Origin: an uncultured Gemmatimonadota bacterium
GTDB lineage: Bacteria > Gemmatimonadota > Gemmatimonadetes > Gemmatimonadales > Gemmatimonadaceae
Assembly (NCBI GenBank): GCA_902826615.1
Contig: CADEFN010000004.1
Location: 186,001 to 250,000, forward strand
Length of the DNA: 64,000 nucleotides
Direction of reading: 5' to 3'
Shown here: positions 14,236-22,842 of the stretch, piece after piece
How the letters are laid out: the number at the start of each line of letters is the position of its first letter
Position numbering within the stretch: the stretch's first letter is position 1
The notes under the pieces: model-generated
What the model was told of the DNA's origin: nothing
Seen by the model: only the letters and a program-made list of their open reading frames with translations
The model's database searches: none
Program-made: the position numbers and the translations under genes

Positions 14236-14928
14236 CTAGACCCGGTAGAGGGTGGTGTCCACCTTCACACCCGGGCCCATGGTGCTGGACACCGAGACGT
14301 TGCGGACATAGACGCCCTTGGAGGCGGCCGGTTTGGCACGAACGATCTGGTCCATGAAGGCCGTAAAGTTCTGTTCCAGCGCTTCAAGACCAAACGAGAC
14401 CTTGCCGATGGCGGCGTGGACATTGCCCGCCTTGTCGACGCGGAACTCGATCTTGCCAGCCTTCGACTCGCGAACCGCCTGACCAACGTTCATGGTGACC
14501 GTCCCGGCCTTCGGATTCGGCATGAGACCGCGCGGACCGAGGACGCGGCCGAGCTGACCGATCTGTCCCATCTGGTCCGGCGTGGCGATCATGACATCGA
14601 AGTCGAGCCAGCCTTCCTTGATTTTGGCGAGGTACTCATTGCCGACGAAATCAGCGCCCGCCTCGGAGGCCTCGCGGGCCTTTTCGCCAACGGCGATCAC
14701 GAGGACACGCACCGTTTTGCCGGTACCGGCGGGAAGCACCACCGTGCCGCGGACGATCTGATCCGCATGACGCGGATCGACGCCGAGGCGGACAGCAACT
14801 TCCACCGTTTCATCGAACTTTGCGAAGGCGGCACCCTTCACCACTTCCAGCGCCGCACGGGGCTGGTAGCTGGCGGCGATGTCACGCTTCTTCGCGGCTG
14901 CTGTGAACTTCTTGCCGTGGGTTTTCAT
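14236..14928 (-). CDS. rplA: 50S ribosomal protein L1
   Basis: The 230-residue L1 is recognisable from '[16 protein letters not shown]', '[20 protein letters not shown]', '[20 protein letters not shown]' and '[17 protein letters not shown]'. It binds 23S rRNA at the stalk guarding the E site and, in many bacteria, represses its own operon by binding the rplK leader. The ATG shares one base with the rplK stop (TAATG), showing tight coupling. Confidence 0.97.
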   Translation of the reverse strand: MKTHGKKFTAAAKKRDIAASYQPRAALEVVKGAAFAKFDETVEVAVRLGVDPRHADQIVRGTVVLPAGTGKTVRVLVIAVGEKAREASEAGADFVGNEYLAKIKEGWLDFDVMIATPDQMGQIGQLGRVLGPRGLMPNPKAGTVTMNVGQAVRESKAGKIEFRVDKAGNVHAAIGKVSFGLEALEQNFTAFMDQIVRAKPAASKGVYVRNVSVSSTMGPGVKVDTTLYRV

Positions 14929-15353
14929 TACCCCTTGACCTCCACGCCCATCGACCGCGCCGCACCGGCCACCATGGCCATGGCGGATTCGATCGATTCG
15001 CAGTTGAGATCGGGCAACTTCACCTCGGCGATTTTCCTGACCTGCGCTTGTGTCAGCGAGCCCACCTTCACGCGGTTAGGCTGACCCGACCCCTTTTCCA
15101 GTCCGAGCTCCTTCTTGATCAGGATCGCCGCGGGCGGCGTCTTGAGGATGAAGGTGAACGACTTGTCCGAATAGATCGTGATCTCGGCGGGCAGGATCAG
15201 TCCATCTTGGGCTTGCGTGCGGGAGTTGAACTCCTTGCAGAAGGCCATGATGTTGATGCCCTGCGGGCCGAGCGCCGTACCTACCGGAGGAGCCGGATTC
15301 GCACGCCCCGCAGGAATCTGGAGCTTGACGAACCCAGTGACCTTCTTTGCCAT
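14928..15353 (-). CDS. rplK: 50S ribosomal protein L11
   Basis: From ATG 15353 the product is 141 residues, the usual L11 length, beginning '[20 protein letters not shown]' with the Pro-rich thiostrepton-region helix ('[19 protein letters not shown]'). An in-frame extension to 15398 is rejected because it is Arg-rich and lacks homology. L11 forms the GTPase-associated centre with 23S rRNA and is needed for stringent-response sensing by RelA. It heads the rplKAJL unit, 293 nt downstream of nusG. Confidence 0.97.
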   Translation of the reverse strand: MAKKVTGFVKLQIPAGRANPAPPVGTALGPQGINIMAFCKEFNSRTQAQDGLILPAEITIYSDKSFTFILKTPPAAILIKKELGLEKGSGQPNRVKVGSLTQAQVRKIAEVKLPDLNCESIESAMAMVAGAARSMGVEVKG

Positions 15354-15646
15354 TGGTCTCCTCGAACGATGATGCGAGACAGGACGCCGGGGACGCACCG
15401 ATGCGAAGACTCCGGAGAGCTCCGCTTCAGGTCGTCGAGACGATATCCAGCGTTGTCACGCGTGATCTCCCACCGTGTGATTTACGTCGTCGTGGTCTGC
15501 CGACGGTGCGCTCCTCGCCGCTTAGCGGCTGCCCCGCGCAAAGGCCGGTGGCTGCTTGACGGGACGAAACAGCACGACTCCCGTCGGTCCTGCCGGACGG
15601 TGCGCTCGCAGCTCCCAACGCGCACCACCCTGACTGCTAGTTCGGT
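15354..15646 (-). other. Leader region between nusG and rplK; no gene seen
   Basis: About 290 nt without a convincing ORF separate the nusG stop from rplK. The spacing suits a separate promoter and the L1-binding leader that controls rplK-rplA in other bacteria. I could not identify a confident -35/-10 pair or an L1-site mimic by eye. Confidence 0.4.
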
Positions 15647-16207
15647 CTAGTATCCCTTCAACTGCAGATAATCGAGTTCCACCGATGTTGGCCGACCGAA
15701 GAGACTCACCGACACGCGAACCTTGCCCTTGTCCGTGAGCACCTCTTCCACCGTTCCGTTGAAGTCCGTGAAGGGTCCTTCGGTAATCGCCACGGCCTGC
15801 CCAACGAGGAACGGAATCTCTTCCATCGGACCTTCTTCTTCCTTTTCGTCTGCGATCCCCAGCAAACGCCGAACTTCATCCTGCCGCAGTGACATCGGCT
15901 CCTTGGCGGCGCCGCCGAGCCCATGCTGCACGAACTTGATGACGCCCTGGATGCTGTTGATGATGTGGGCCGATTCCTGGTTCCACAACATTTCTACCAG
16001 CACATAGCCGGGGTACAACTTGCGGTCGACCGTGACCTTCTTGCCGTTCTTGAGTTCCACCACTTCCTGCGTCGGAACCATGGCCTGACGGATCAGGCGA
16101 TCCTCAGCCGGCCGCGGGTCCTGCTCGATTTTGCGCAGGATGAGCGACTTGACCTTGTTCTCGTGGCCCGCCGTGGTCTGAATGGCGTACCAGCGGTGGA
16201 TTTCCAT
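15647..16207 (-). CDS. nusG: Transcription termination/antitermination protein NusG
   Basis: The 186-residue protein has the NGN domain ('HRWYAIQTTAGHENKVKSLI', 'KLYPGYVLVEMLWNQESAHI') and a C-terminal KOW domain ('GPFTDFNGTVEEVLTDKGKV'). NusG binds the RNA polymerase clamp and links transcription to Rho or ribosomes. It begins 3 nt after secE, the common secE-nusG arrangement, and is followed by the rplK leader. Confidence 0.97.
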   Translation of the reverse strand: MEIHRWYAIQTTAGHENKVKSLILRKIEQDPRPAEDRLIRQAMVPTQEVVELKNGKKVTVDRKLYPGYVLVEMLWNQESAHIINSIQGVIKFVQHGLGGAAKEPMSLRQDEVRRLLGIADEKEEEGPMEEIPFLVGQAVAITEGPFTDFNGTVEEVLTDKGKVRVSVSLFGRPTSVELDYLQLKGY

Positions 16208-16210
16208 CCC

Positions 16211-16441
16211 CTAACCTCCGAACAGCGATGGTAACCAGCGCACCAGCACCGACTGGAGGAGCAGATCCATGAGACCGATCACGGCCCCGATGAGCAGGGA
16301 CAGCACAATCACACCAATCGCCAGCTGCCGCACCTGCGGCACATCGGGCCAGGTGACTTTCTTCATTTCGGCCACCACGTCGTGATAGAACTGCACGACG
16401 CGCTGGGGCAGCGACGGAGAGGCGACGGCCGGCGTGGTCAC
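16211..16441 (-). CDS. secE: Preprotein translocase subunit SecE
   Basis: This 76-residue protein has the short SecE form: an amphipathic stretch 'RVVQFYHDVVAEMKKVTWPD' (the conserved V.W.....EM.KV.WP region), then one transmembrane helix ('LAIGVIVLSLLIGAVIGLMD'). SecE clamps SecY in the Sec channel of the inner membrane. It lies between rpmG and nusG with 1-3 nt gaps, as in many genomes. Confidence 0.95.
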   Translation of the reverse strand: MTTPAVASPSLPQRVVQFYHDVVAEMKKVTWPDVPQVRQLAIGVIVLSLLIGAVIGLMDLLLQSVLVRWLPSLFGG

Positions 16442-16442
16442 G

Positions 16443-16595
16443 TTACTTCGTTTCCTTGTGGACGACGTGTTTGTTGCACCGCGGGCAGAACTTCTTCCAC
16501 TCCACGCGCTCCGGATGGGTGCGCTTGTTCTTGGTCGTGAAGTAGTTGCGGTTTTTGCAATCGCTACACGCGAGGATGATTTTGTCGCGAGCCAT
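16443..16595 (-). CDS. rpmG: 50S ribosomal protein L33
   Basis: A 50-codon gene from ATG 16595 to TAA 16443 encodes L33: '[20 protein letters not shown]' with the second Cys pair in 'FCPRCNKHV'. The two CxxC pairs make this a zinc-binding (C+) L33. It lies directly between the tRNA cluster and secE, the place where tuf is found in E. coli. Confidence 0.95.
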   Translation of the reverse strand: MARDKIILACSDCKNRNYFTTKNKRTHPERVEWKKFCPRCNKHVVHKETK

Positions 16596-16611
16596 GTTAG
16601 TCCGGAAGAAC

Positions 16612-16647
16612 GAGAAGCACGAGAAGCATGAGAAGCACGAGAGGCAC
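16612..16647. repeat. 4 x 9-bp tandem repeat (GAGAAGCAC)
   Basis: Four direct 9-bp units (GAGAAGCAC, GAGAAGCAT, GAGAAGCAC, GAGAGGCAC) fill most of the gap between rpmG and tRNA-Thr(GGT). No function is evident. Confidence 0.8.
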
Positions 16648-16665
16648 GGGGGCCTCTCCCTACAG

Positions 16666-16738
16666 AGCTGACGACCGGGATCGAACCGGTGACCTCATCC
16701 TTACCAAGGATGTGCTCTACCGACTGAGCTACGTCAGC
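16666..16738 (-). tRNA. tRNA-Thr (GGT anticodon)
   Basis: A 73-nt cloverleaf with 5' GCTGACG paired to 3' CGTCAGC, D-arm GCTCAGTCGGTAGAGC, anticodon loop TTGGTAA (GGT), and T-arm GGTTCGATCC. CCA is not encoded. It is the last tRNA of a four-gene cluster and lies just before rpmG. Confidence 0.95.
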
Positions 16739-16771
16739 AAATCCTCCCGACCACTACACCAGCACCTACAG

Positions 16772-16844
16772 AGCGGGAGACGGGGCTCGAACCCGCGACA
16801 TCAAGCTTGGAAGGCTTGCACTCTACCAACTGAGTTACTCCCGC
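16772..16844 (-). tRNA. tRNA-Gly (TCC anticodon)
   Basis: The acceptor stem GCGGGAG pairs with CTCCCGC; the anticodon loop reads CTTCCAA (TCC), and the T-arm holds GGGTTCGAGCC. Length is 73 nt without CCA. Confidence 0.95.
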
Positions 16845-16883
16845 ATGTGCGCCCCTGCCTAACGATCTCCGGGGATCCCGAAA

Positions 16884-16966
16884 TGGTGGGGGAAGGATTC
16901 GAACCTTCGAAGGCTGTCGCCGGCAGATTTACAGTCTGCTCCCGTTGGCCACTTGGGTACCCCACC
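16884..16966 (-). tRNA. tRNA-Tyr (GTA anticodon)
   Basis: An 83-nt class II tRNA with a long variable arm, acceptor GGTGGGG paired to CCCCACC, anticodon loop CTGTAAA (GTA), and T-arm GGTTCGAATCC. Confidence 0.94.
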
Positions 16967-17009
16967 TGCGTCCCACGAAGTCCTTCCCCGCTCCGACATC
17001 CACCGGCAG

Positions 17010-17082
17010 AGCTGACGGTGAGAATCGAACTCACAACCTGCTGATTACAAATCAGCTGCTCTGCCAATTGAGCTACGTCAGC
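17010..17082 (-). tRNA. tRNA-Thr (TGT anticodon)
   Basis: Acceptor GCTGACG pairs with CGTCAGC; the anticodon loop is TTTGTAA (TGT), and the T-arm is AGTTCGATTC. It is the first tRNA in transcription order. The order Thr(TGT)-Tyr-Gly-Thr(GGT) is that of the E. coli thrU-tyrU-glyT-thrT cluster upstream of tufB. Confidence 0.95.
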
Positions 17083-17178
17083 ACAGAAGCCGTTCTTCGC
17101 GAGCTTGGAATCTTAGCCGAGCCGGAAAAACGTGTCAAGCGATTGGAATTGAAAGGCTTACGCGACTCCGATGGCGGT

Positions 17179-17192
17179 GGCAGATGGCAGAC
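17179..17192. repeat. Heptamer repeat GGCAGAY, 2 copies
   Basis: Two tandem units (GGCAGAT, GGCAGAC) lie in the gap between the tRNA cluster and the cysS 3' end. They belong to the same family as 13231-13251 and 18731-18772. Confidence 0.6.
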
Positions 17193-17228
17193 CGGGCCTC
17201 GCTCACCACCTCGCCGTCAAGAAATCCC

Positions 17229-18698
17229 CTACCTCCAACGCTCCAGCCCGGTTCCACCTGGACCATCCTTCACCACAAAGCCGCGCTCCTCCACCTCCCC
17301 GCGGATCGCATCCGCCTGCGCAAAATCCCTGGCCTTTCTGGCCTCCAGCCTGGCCATCAGGCGACCTACGGCCCACTCCATCGCCACCACCTCCTCGGCA
17401 TCGAGCCCGGCTATGGCCCCAACCGCGGGTTCGGCGCCAGAAATACCCACCATGGTCCGGATGGCACGCGGGGCCACATCCAGAACCCCATCCATCAGCC
17501 GATAGACCCGCCGAGCCTCCTCCAGCGCGGCGACGTCCGTCCCCTTACGGTCGAGCTCTGCGTTGGCCCGCTGCAGGAACTTGAACAAGGCAGCCACCGC
17601 TTCGGGAGCATTCAGATCGTCGGCAAGCGCGGCTTGGAATTCGGCCTCAGACTCCCGTGCGGCAACACCGAGCTCGGCTGTACCGCCCCGCGCAGTCTCC
17701 AGTCGGTGCGCCAGCTCCCCGACTCGGCGCACGGCCTCGAGGGAGGCTTCGAGCCCCTCCCCTGAGAGGTTCATCTGCTTGCGGTAGTGCGTGCTGTACA
17801 CAAAGTGCCGAAGGGCTGCCGCCGATATTCCCCGCTCGCGCAGGTCCTTGACGGTCGTGATGTTCCCAAGCCGCTTGGACATCTTGGTGCCGTCGATCTG
17901 CAGAAACTCCCCGTGGCACCAGAAGCGGGAAAAGGTCTTCCCGGTCGCCGCCTCGCTCTGCGCGATTTCGTCCTCGTGATGCGGGAAGACCAGGTCGACG
18001 CCACCTCCATGGATGTCGAGGGTCTCGCCCAGGTACTTCATGGCCATGGCCGAGCACTCGAGATGCCACCCAGGCCGCCCGCGACCAAAGGGAGCATCCC
18101 ATGCCGCCCCGGCTGCTTCGTCTTCTGGCTTCGCGAGTTTCCAGAGGGCGAAGTCCTGCGCGTTCTCCTTTGAGTAGTCCTCCTGGGCGACCCGCGCCCC
18201 GCTCTTGATCTCACGGGTGTCGAGGCGGGACAACTTCCCGTACCCGGGAAAACGGTCGATCCCGAAGTACACGGAGCCATCCTCAGCCACATACGCCACG
18301 CCCTTGTCGAGCAGGGTCTGCACCAGAGCCACCATCTCAGGGATGTGCGTCGTCGCCTTGGGGTACTCCTCGGCGTCCTCGATGCGCAGGTACCGGCGGT
18401 CCTGATGGAAGATCTGCGTGATCGGTTCCGTCACCTCGACGATCGTCTTGCCGGTAGTGTGGGCCCGCTTGATGATCTTGTCGTCGACATCGGTGAGGTT
18501 CTGCACCTGGATGACCTTCCAGCCCTGCAGCCGGAGCGCTCTCCGCATGAGATCGTTGAACAGAAACGTGCGGAAGTTTCCCACATGCGCCGGGTCGTAC
18601 ACGGTCGGGCCGCAGGTGTACATCCTGACGGTATGCCCATCGGCCGGCACGAAGGGCTCGACGCTGCGGGTGAGTGTGTTGTAGAGTCGGAAGGTCAT
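17229..18698 (-). CDS. cysS: Cysteinyl-tRNA synthetase
   Basis: The 489-residue class I synthetase has the zinc/active-site start '[20 protein letters not shown]', where the HIGH motif is the HVGN variant, the central '[20 protein letters not shown]', and the KMSKS loop as 'KMSKRLGN'. It charges tRNA-Cys with cysteine. The C-terminal part carries the DALR anticodon domain, including '[20 protein letters not shown]'. Length is typical (about 460-490). It is transcribed towards the tRNA cluster and diverges from the alkyltransferase-like gene. Confidence 0.96.
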   Translation of the reverse strand: MTFRLYNTLTRSVEPFVPADGHTVRMYTCGPTVYDPAHVGNFRTFLFNDLMRRALRLQGWKVIQVQNLTDVDDKIIKRAHTTGKTIVEVTEPITQIFHQDRRYLRIEDAEEYPKATTHIPEMVALVQTLLDKGVAYVAEDGSVYFGIDRFPGYGKLSRLDTREIKSGARVAQEDYSKENAQDFALWKLAKPEDEAAGAAWDAPFGRGRPGWHLECSAMAMKYLGETLDIHGGGVDLVFPHHEDEIAQSEAATGKTFSRFWCHGEFLQIDGTKMSKRLGNITTVKDLRERGISAAALRHFVYSTHYRKQMNLSGEGLEASLEAVRRVGELAHRLETARGGTAELGVAARESEAEFQAALADDLNAPEAVAALFKFLQRANAELDRKGTDVAALEEARRVYRLMDGVLDVAPRAIRTMVGISGAEPAVGAIAGLDAEEVVAMEWAVGRLMARLEARKARDFAQADAIRGEVEERGFVVKDGPGGTGLERWR

Positions 18699-18730
18699 GC
18701 TTCAATAGATAGCAAGGGCCTCAAGGCCAC

Positions 18731-18772
18731 GGCAGACGGCAGATGGAAGATGGCAGATGGCAGATGGCGATA
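18731..18772. repeat. Heptamer repeat GGCAGAT, about 5.5 copies
   Basis: Six consecutive 7-bp steps (GGCAGAC, GGCAGAT, GGAAGAT, GGCAGAT, GGCAGAT, GGCGATA) lie in the divergent cysS / alkyltransferase-like intergenic region. They are the longest copy of the dispersed heptamer family in the window. Confidence 0.8.
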
Positions 18773-18823
18773 CGGGGTGTCTCGGCCCCTTCAGAGCGGT
18801 TAATACCATGCAAGGGGTGAGAT

Positions 18824-19264
18824 ATGCGGCGTTCGGCAATCGACAAACGCGACCACTCTCCTGGGCCTGCGGTTCAGGTGATCCGCACCTCGAAGAGCGC
18901 CAACTATCCCGTGGGCAAGATGCTCATCTCGAGCCCGCGCGAAATCGACGTGGTGGTGCGCGGGATCCGGAAGGGGCGGGTGCTGCGGATGGGGGCGCTA
19001 CGGCAGCGACTCGCGGAGCTGCACGGGGCCGACTACACCTGCGCTCTCACGACCGGGATCTTCCTCCGTGTCGTGGCGGAGGCAGCAGAGGAGGAACGTG
19101 CGCTCGGCAAAGTGCGCACAACACCATGGTGGCGTGTGGTGCGCGACGACGGAACCGTCAACGACAAGATGCCCGGGGGGTCAGCGGGTCACGCCAAACG
19201 ACTCAAGGCAGAGGGCGTGGCTCTGGAACCGGCTGGCAAGAAGGGCTGGCGTCTTGCGCAGTGA
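18824..19264 (+). CDS. MGMT/ATL-like alkyltransferase-family protein
   Basis: The 146-residue protein resembles the DNA-binding domain of O6-alkylguanine-DNA alkyltransferases: a helix-turn-helix-like middle ('MGALRQRLAELHGADYTCAL'), then 'TGIFLRVVAEAAEEE', then 'TPWWRVVRDDG', and an 'LKAEGV' end. The active-site Cys of the PCHR motif is replaced (PWWR), as in alkyltransferase-like (ATL) proteins, which flag damage rather than repair it. It could also be an uncharacterised relative of that family. It diverges from cysS across the heptamer repeats and faces the convergent AI-2E-type gene. Confidence 0.45.
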   Translation: MRRSAIDKRDHSPGPAVQVIRTSKSANYPVGKMLISSPREIDVVVRGIRKGRVLRMGALRQRLAELHGADYTCALTTGIFLRVVAEAAEEERALGKVRTTPWWRVVRDDGTVNDKMPGGSAGHAKRLKAEGVALEPAGKKGWRLAQ

Positions 19265-19278
19265 CAAACTGTTTGAAG

Positions 19279-20481
19279 CTATCCGGAGCGCTGGGCTGAA
19301 AAGCGCAGGACATCGATAGGCGGAGCGGCACTGACGATCACCCCGTTGTCGGCGGCCGGTACGCGTAACACGAGCACGCGGTCTTCCCCCGGCCGCAGCA
19401 GACTTTGCCCTTCGTAAATCCGGTTCACGAGGATCCGCCTGACGAGTACGATGCCCACGGCCAGCAGCGGCACGGCCACAGGCAGTCCGGCCGGGCCGAG
19501 GAGGCGCCCCACCAGCAGCACCGACATCATGCTGAGCACGGGGGGAATCTGCACCTGCTGCTGCGTGATGAGGGGAATGACCAGATTGGCTTCGACGATG
19601 TGAATAACGAAGCCGAGTGCAGCCACGGCCACCGCATGCATGCCCGGGTTCATGCCAAACACCCCGTCGCCACCCAGGACAAAGAGCGCGGGAATGGTCG
19701 ACGACACCAGGGTGCCGAAAAACGGGATGATGGCGACGGCTCCGGTGAACACACCGAATGTCAGCCAGTACGGCACCTTCAGCAGATACAGCCCGAACGC
19801 GGTGAGAATGGCGAGAATGGACATGGCCGCCAGCTGCCCGACAATCCACGAACGGAGGGTGTGCCCGAGGTCGTTCAGCACGTCGCGGACGAGGTCACGC
19901 CGCACCGGTGGGAAGAGCGCAATGAGCCACTCGCGATACGTGCCGGGATGCAGCGCGAGGAAGAGCGCCATCACCAGGATCGACACGATGTTCACCACGG
20001 CGTGTCCCAGTCCCACCACCCGCGGGAGGATTTCGCCTAACGCGGCCTCCACTTGCTGGACGAGGGTGCCCACCATCTTGCCCGATTCGTCGGCCCACAC
20101 CTGACGCAATGCAGGATAGCGCGTGAGCAATCGCTCCACCCAGCCTTGCCATGCATCGCGGTATTTGGGGAGATTCGCGACGAGTTGCTGGGTCTGGTCC
20201 ACCACGGGCGGCACCAGAATCCAGAAGAGCCCCACGATCGCAGCGAGGGTCCCGACAAAGCCGAAGGTGAAGGCAAGACCACGCGGCAGGCCGGTCTTGC
20301 GCACAATGAGGTCGGTGACAGCGCCGAGGTACAGCGAAAACAGTACGGCGACAAACAACAGAAGGAAGATGTCGGCGGCCTTTCCCAGCAGCCACAACAG
20401 CAGGACGGTCGCTGCCGTCGCCGCGAGTGCGGGGGCGTAGCGAAAACCGCCCCCGGGTACCGACAGATCGCGCGGGCTCAC
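19279..20481 (-). CDS. AI-2E family transporter (PerM-like membrane protein)
   Basis: The 400-residue protein has the topology of the AI-2E/PerM family. Paired N-terminal helices ('ALAATAATVLLLWLLGKAAD' and 'IFLLLFVAVLFSLYLGAVTD') come first, then a soluble middle region, then the conserved C-terminal membrane block ('LTFGVFTGAVAIIPFFGTLV', 'IHIVEANLVIPLITQQQVQI'). Members act as solute or ion exporters; the AI-2 role is proven for few, so the substrate is unknown. It lies 7 nt downstream of the pspA-like gene and is probably co-transcribed with it. Confidence 0.85.
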   Translation of the reverse strand: MSPRDLSVPGGGFRYAPALAATAATVLLLWLLGKAADIFLLLFVAVLFSLYLGAVTDLIVRKTGLPRGLAFTFGFVGTLAAIVGLFWILVPPVVDQTQQLVANLPKYRDAWQGWVERLLTRYPALRQVWADESGKMVGTLVQQVEAALGEILPRVVGLGHAVVNIVSILVMALFLALHPGTYREWLIALFPPVRRDLVRDVLNDLGHTLRSWIVGQLAAMSILAILTAFGLYLLKVPYWLTFGVFTGAVAIIPFFGTLVSSTIPALFVLGGDGVFGMNPGMHAVAVAALGFVIHIVEANLVIPLITQQQVQIPPVLSMMSVLLVGRLLGPAGLPVAVPLLAVGIVLVRRILVNRIYEGQSLLRPGEDRVLVLRVPAADNGVIVSAAPPIDVLRFSAQRSG

Positions 20482-20488
20482 GCCCGGC

Positions 20489-21268
20489 TCACGCCTTCTC
20501 GTCGAGTGCGTCCTCGATTTCGGCGATCACTTCCTGCGCCGACTTGCCGGCGCCGAGCTGCTTCTTTTCCGCCGCCGGAGCGGCTGGCAACATGCCCATC
20601 TTCTGCTTGAGTGCGAGCAGCTGCGATTCGGCGCTTGCCCCACCAGCAACCTTCTCGAGCTGCTTGAAATCCTGCTGCAGCCGATCACCAGTGAACTCCT
20701 GGTCGATCTCGGTGCTCGCCTTCAGCATGCGCTCGTTCTGCTCGATCTTTTCTTCCATCCGGGCAAAGGCCTCGAACGCCGACTTCTCCGAGAGACCCGA
20801 CATGGTCTCGTGGATGCGCTTCTGGGCCTGTGCGCGCCGCTGCCGCGCGAGAAGGAGGTTCTTCTTGCGTTTGGCCTCTTCGATCTTGTCGTTGAGGTCA
20901 TGCAGCGCCGTCTTGAGCTTCTCGGTTTCGGCCTGGTGGGACTGCCAGGTCTGTTCGAGCTGCTGATAGTGCGTCAGATGTTCGCTCTGCCTGACGAGGG
21001 CCTGCTTGGCCAGGTCGTCGCGATTCTGGCCGATGGCCAGCATGGCCTTCTGTTCCCAGTCCTGTGCCTGCTTGAGCTCCCCGTCCGCCTGATCACGGAG
21101 GCGCTTTTCGTCGGCAATCGCGGCTGCGACCTGCTGCTTGGCCTTGATCAGCTGGTCGCGCATGTCGACAATGATCTGGTTCAGCATCTTCTCCGGATTT
21201 TCGGCGGAGGAGATCATGTCGTTGATGTTCGACTTCATCAACGATGCCAGTCGATCGAAGATGCCCAT
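20489..21268 (-). CDS. PspA/IM30 family envelope-stress protein
   Basis: The 259-residue protein begins 'MGIFDRLASLMKSNINDMIS' and continues as the long PspA coiled coil ('IIVDMRDQLIKAKQQVAAAI', 'QLEQTWQSHQAETEKLKTAL'), which assembles on damaged membranes as ESCRT-III-like rods. The C-terminal extension ('LGAGKSAQEVIAEIEDALDE') resembles the tail of longer, non-enteric PspA/YjfJ proteins. It follows the YbjN-like gene by 3 nt and precedes the AI-2E-type permease, a plausible membrane-stress operon. Confidence 0.88.
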   Translation of the reverse strand: MGIFDRLASLMKSNINDMISSAENPEKMLNQIIVDMRDQLIKAKQQVAAAIADEKRLRDQADGELKQAQDWEQKAMLAIGQNRDDLAKQALVRQSEHLTHYQQLEQTWQSHQAETEKLKTALHDLNDKIEEAKRKKNLLLARQRRAQAQKRIHETMSGLSEKSAFEAFARMEEKIEQNERMLKASTEIDQEFTGDRLQQDFKQLEKVAGGASAESQLLALKQKMGMLPAAPAAEKKQLGAGKSAQEVIAEIEDALDEKA

Positions 21269-21271
21269 GGG

Positions 21272-21676
21272 TTATGCGTCCTCGCGGTACGTCGTCAGCT
21301 CACGCAGGTGGGTGGCAAGCGCGAGGGTCATGCTCTCGTAGCTGGCCAGGAATTCCTCGAAATCCAGATGCGACAGTTCCAGCGCCTCGGTGAGCACGAT
21401 GGACCCATCGCTGATGCCGTACGATCCGTGTACCAGATCATTGGCGTTGAGCTCGAGCAGCCGCCGATTGAGCTCGGCACTCTTGCCGTTCTTGCTGGGG
21501 ACGTTCATCACCTTCACGCGCAACACCATGACGGGCGGGTTGAAGTGGACAACCACGTCCACATCAAGTGACCCCCCAGGGTGCACGATGTAGGTGTTCT
21601 CGCCAGCTTCGAAATAGCTGGCTCCGTCTGCCGAGAGGCGGTCGAGGAACGATTCCAGATCGTCTTTGGTGACCAT
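21272..21676 (-). CDS. YbjN-domain protein
   Basis: From ATG 21676 the product is 134 residues; the longer frame to 21766 adds a basic, non-homologous stretch. It matches the YbjN / type III secretion chaperone-like fold: 'LESFLDRLSADGASYFEAGE', 'VVVHFNPPVMVLRVKVMNVP', and 'HLDFEEFLASYESMTLALAT' in the helical end. Family members are small cytoplasmic stress proteins or chaperone-like sensors with no known reaction. It is the first gene of a three-gene unit with the PspA-like and AI-2E-type genes. Confidence 0.65.
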   Translation of the reverse strand: MVTKDDLESFLDRLSADGASYFEAGENTYIVHPGGSLDVDVVVHFNPPVMVLRVKVMNVPSKNGKSAELNRRLLELNANDLVHGSYGISDGSIVLTEALELSHLDFEEFLASYESMTLALATHLRELTTYREDA

Positions 21677-21804
21677 GTCCGTCCTGTAAGTCGAGTAGTC
21701 TGCTTTCGTTCTACGGCTGGCGGTGACGGGCGGTTTCCGACCGATGCGGTGGGAAGATACCCGCACGACCGGCGACGGGGCGAGGTGGTGGGGGCGCGGG
21801 TCGG

Positions 21805-22842
21805 TCAGTGGGGCGCCGGACCTGCCGCCGGCTTCGCCCCGGCCCTGACAGTATCGAGCACGGCTGAAACGGCTCCAATTACCAGGGCGGGCTGGTCCTT
21901 CTGTATGTAGTGCGCGCTGCTATCGGCCAGTATCCACCTTCCCCGGGAGGAAAGGCCCGTGATTTCCTTGTGCATGGCGACCCACTGCGCGTGGATCGAC
22001 TCGCCAACTTCGGGGGCGACACCGGGCACGGCCATGCGCCCGGCCGTGAGCACCGCCAGGGGAATGTCGCCGAGGGGCTTGGGGTCCGGTCCGTGGGCGC
22101 CGAGAAATGCCTTGAGGTTTGTGGCAATGGCCAGGGTGTTGTCCATCGCCTTGTCGGAGGTGGTCAGGGCACCAGCCAATGCCGCCATGGTGTCCCCGGG
22201 CGCCGGGCGTTGAGCCACCCGGTCGAGTCCCAGGAAATGCACGGCGGGGAGGACCTTGTAGAGACCTTCAATCCAGGTGGGCATGCCGGTCATCCGCTCG
22301 AGCTGGTTTTCGTGCGATCCATCGACGAGCACCAGGCCCGCCACGTCGGCCGGGTACCGCGCGGCGTACCGCCTGACGAGGGGTCCACCTAACGAGTGCC
22401 CGATGAGCACGTAGGGCGAATCCACACCGGCCTTGTGCAGCAGGGTGTGCAGATCGCCGGTGATGCCGTCGAGTGTTGGCCGTTCCCGGGGGACGTCGCT
22501 CCACCCCGTGCCCGCGCGGTCGTATGAGCAGGTTCGGCTGAGGGCCGAGAGCTGCGGCTGCACCGTGTGCCATGACGAGAGCGAGAAGTCGCCCAGTCCC
22601 GCTTCGAGCACCAGGGTCGGAGATCCCGTCCCGGTGCAGTACAGATGCAGCCGGCGGCCATCGCCGACATCCACCAGGTCACCCGGCGCCTTCCACCGTG
22701 CGGCGTCGCGACGGTGGAGGACACGTCCATAGATGGTCGTACCAATCAAGCAGAGGACCACCAGCGCGGCGCCCCACTTTGTTAGGGTCCACACCATGCC
22801 GAACACACGCCGGACCAACGAACGTTGAGGGGCTGCTGTCAT
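21805..22842 (-). CDS. Alpha/beta hydrolase with N-terminal membrane anchor
   Basis: The 345-residue protein has a signal-anchor helix ('WGAALVVLCLIGTTIYGRVL') and an alpha/beta-hydrolase fold. The oxyanion/strand region is 'LVLEAGLGDFSLSSWHTVQP', the nucleophile elbow 'LIGHSLGGPLVRRYA' (GxSxG), and a late 'SSAHYIQKDQPALV' holds the catalytic His. The likely acid is 'LVLVDGSHEN' or a later Asp. The substrate is unknown; esterase or haloperoxidase-like lipase are possible. It overlaps the stop of the serine dehydratase alpha gene by 4 nt on the same strand. Confidence 0.7.
   Translation of the reverse strand: MTAAPQRSLVRRVFGMVWTLTKWGAALVVLCLIGTTIYGRVLHRRDAARWKAPGDLVDVGDGRRLHLYCTGTGSPTLVLEAGLGDFSLSSWHTVQPQLSALSRTCSYDRAGTGWSDVPRERPTLDGITGDLHTLLHKAGVDSPYVLIGHSLGGPLVRRYAARYPADVAGLVLVDGSHENQLERMTGMPTWIEGLYKVLPAVHFLGLDRVAQRPAPGDTMAALAGALTTSDKAMDNTLAIATNLKAFLGAHGPDPKPLGDIPLAVLTAGRMAVPGVAPEVGESIHAQWVAMHKEITGLSSRGRWILADSSAHYIQKDQPALVIGAVSAVLDTVRAGAKPAAGPAPH

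Noticed and set aside
16666-17082. tuf in the tRNA cluster
   Set aside because: All bases between the tRNAs and secE are accounted for by the four tRNAs, a 9-bp repeat and rpmG.
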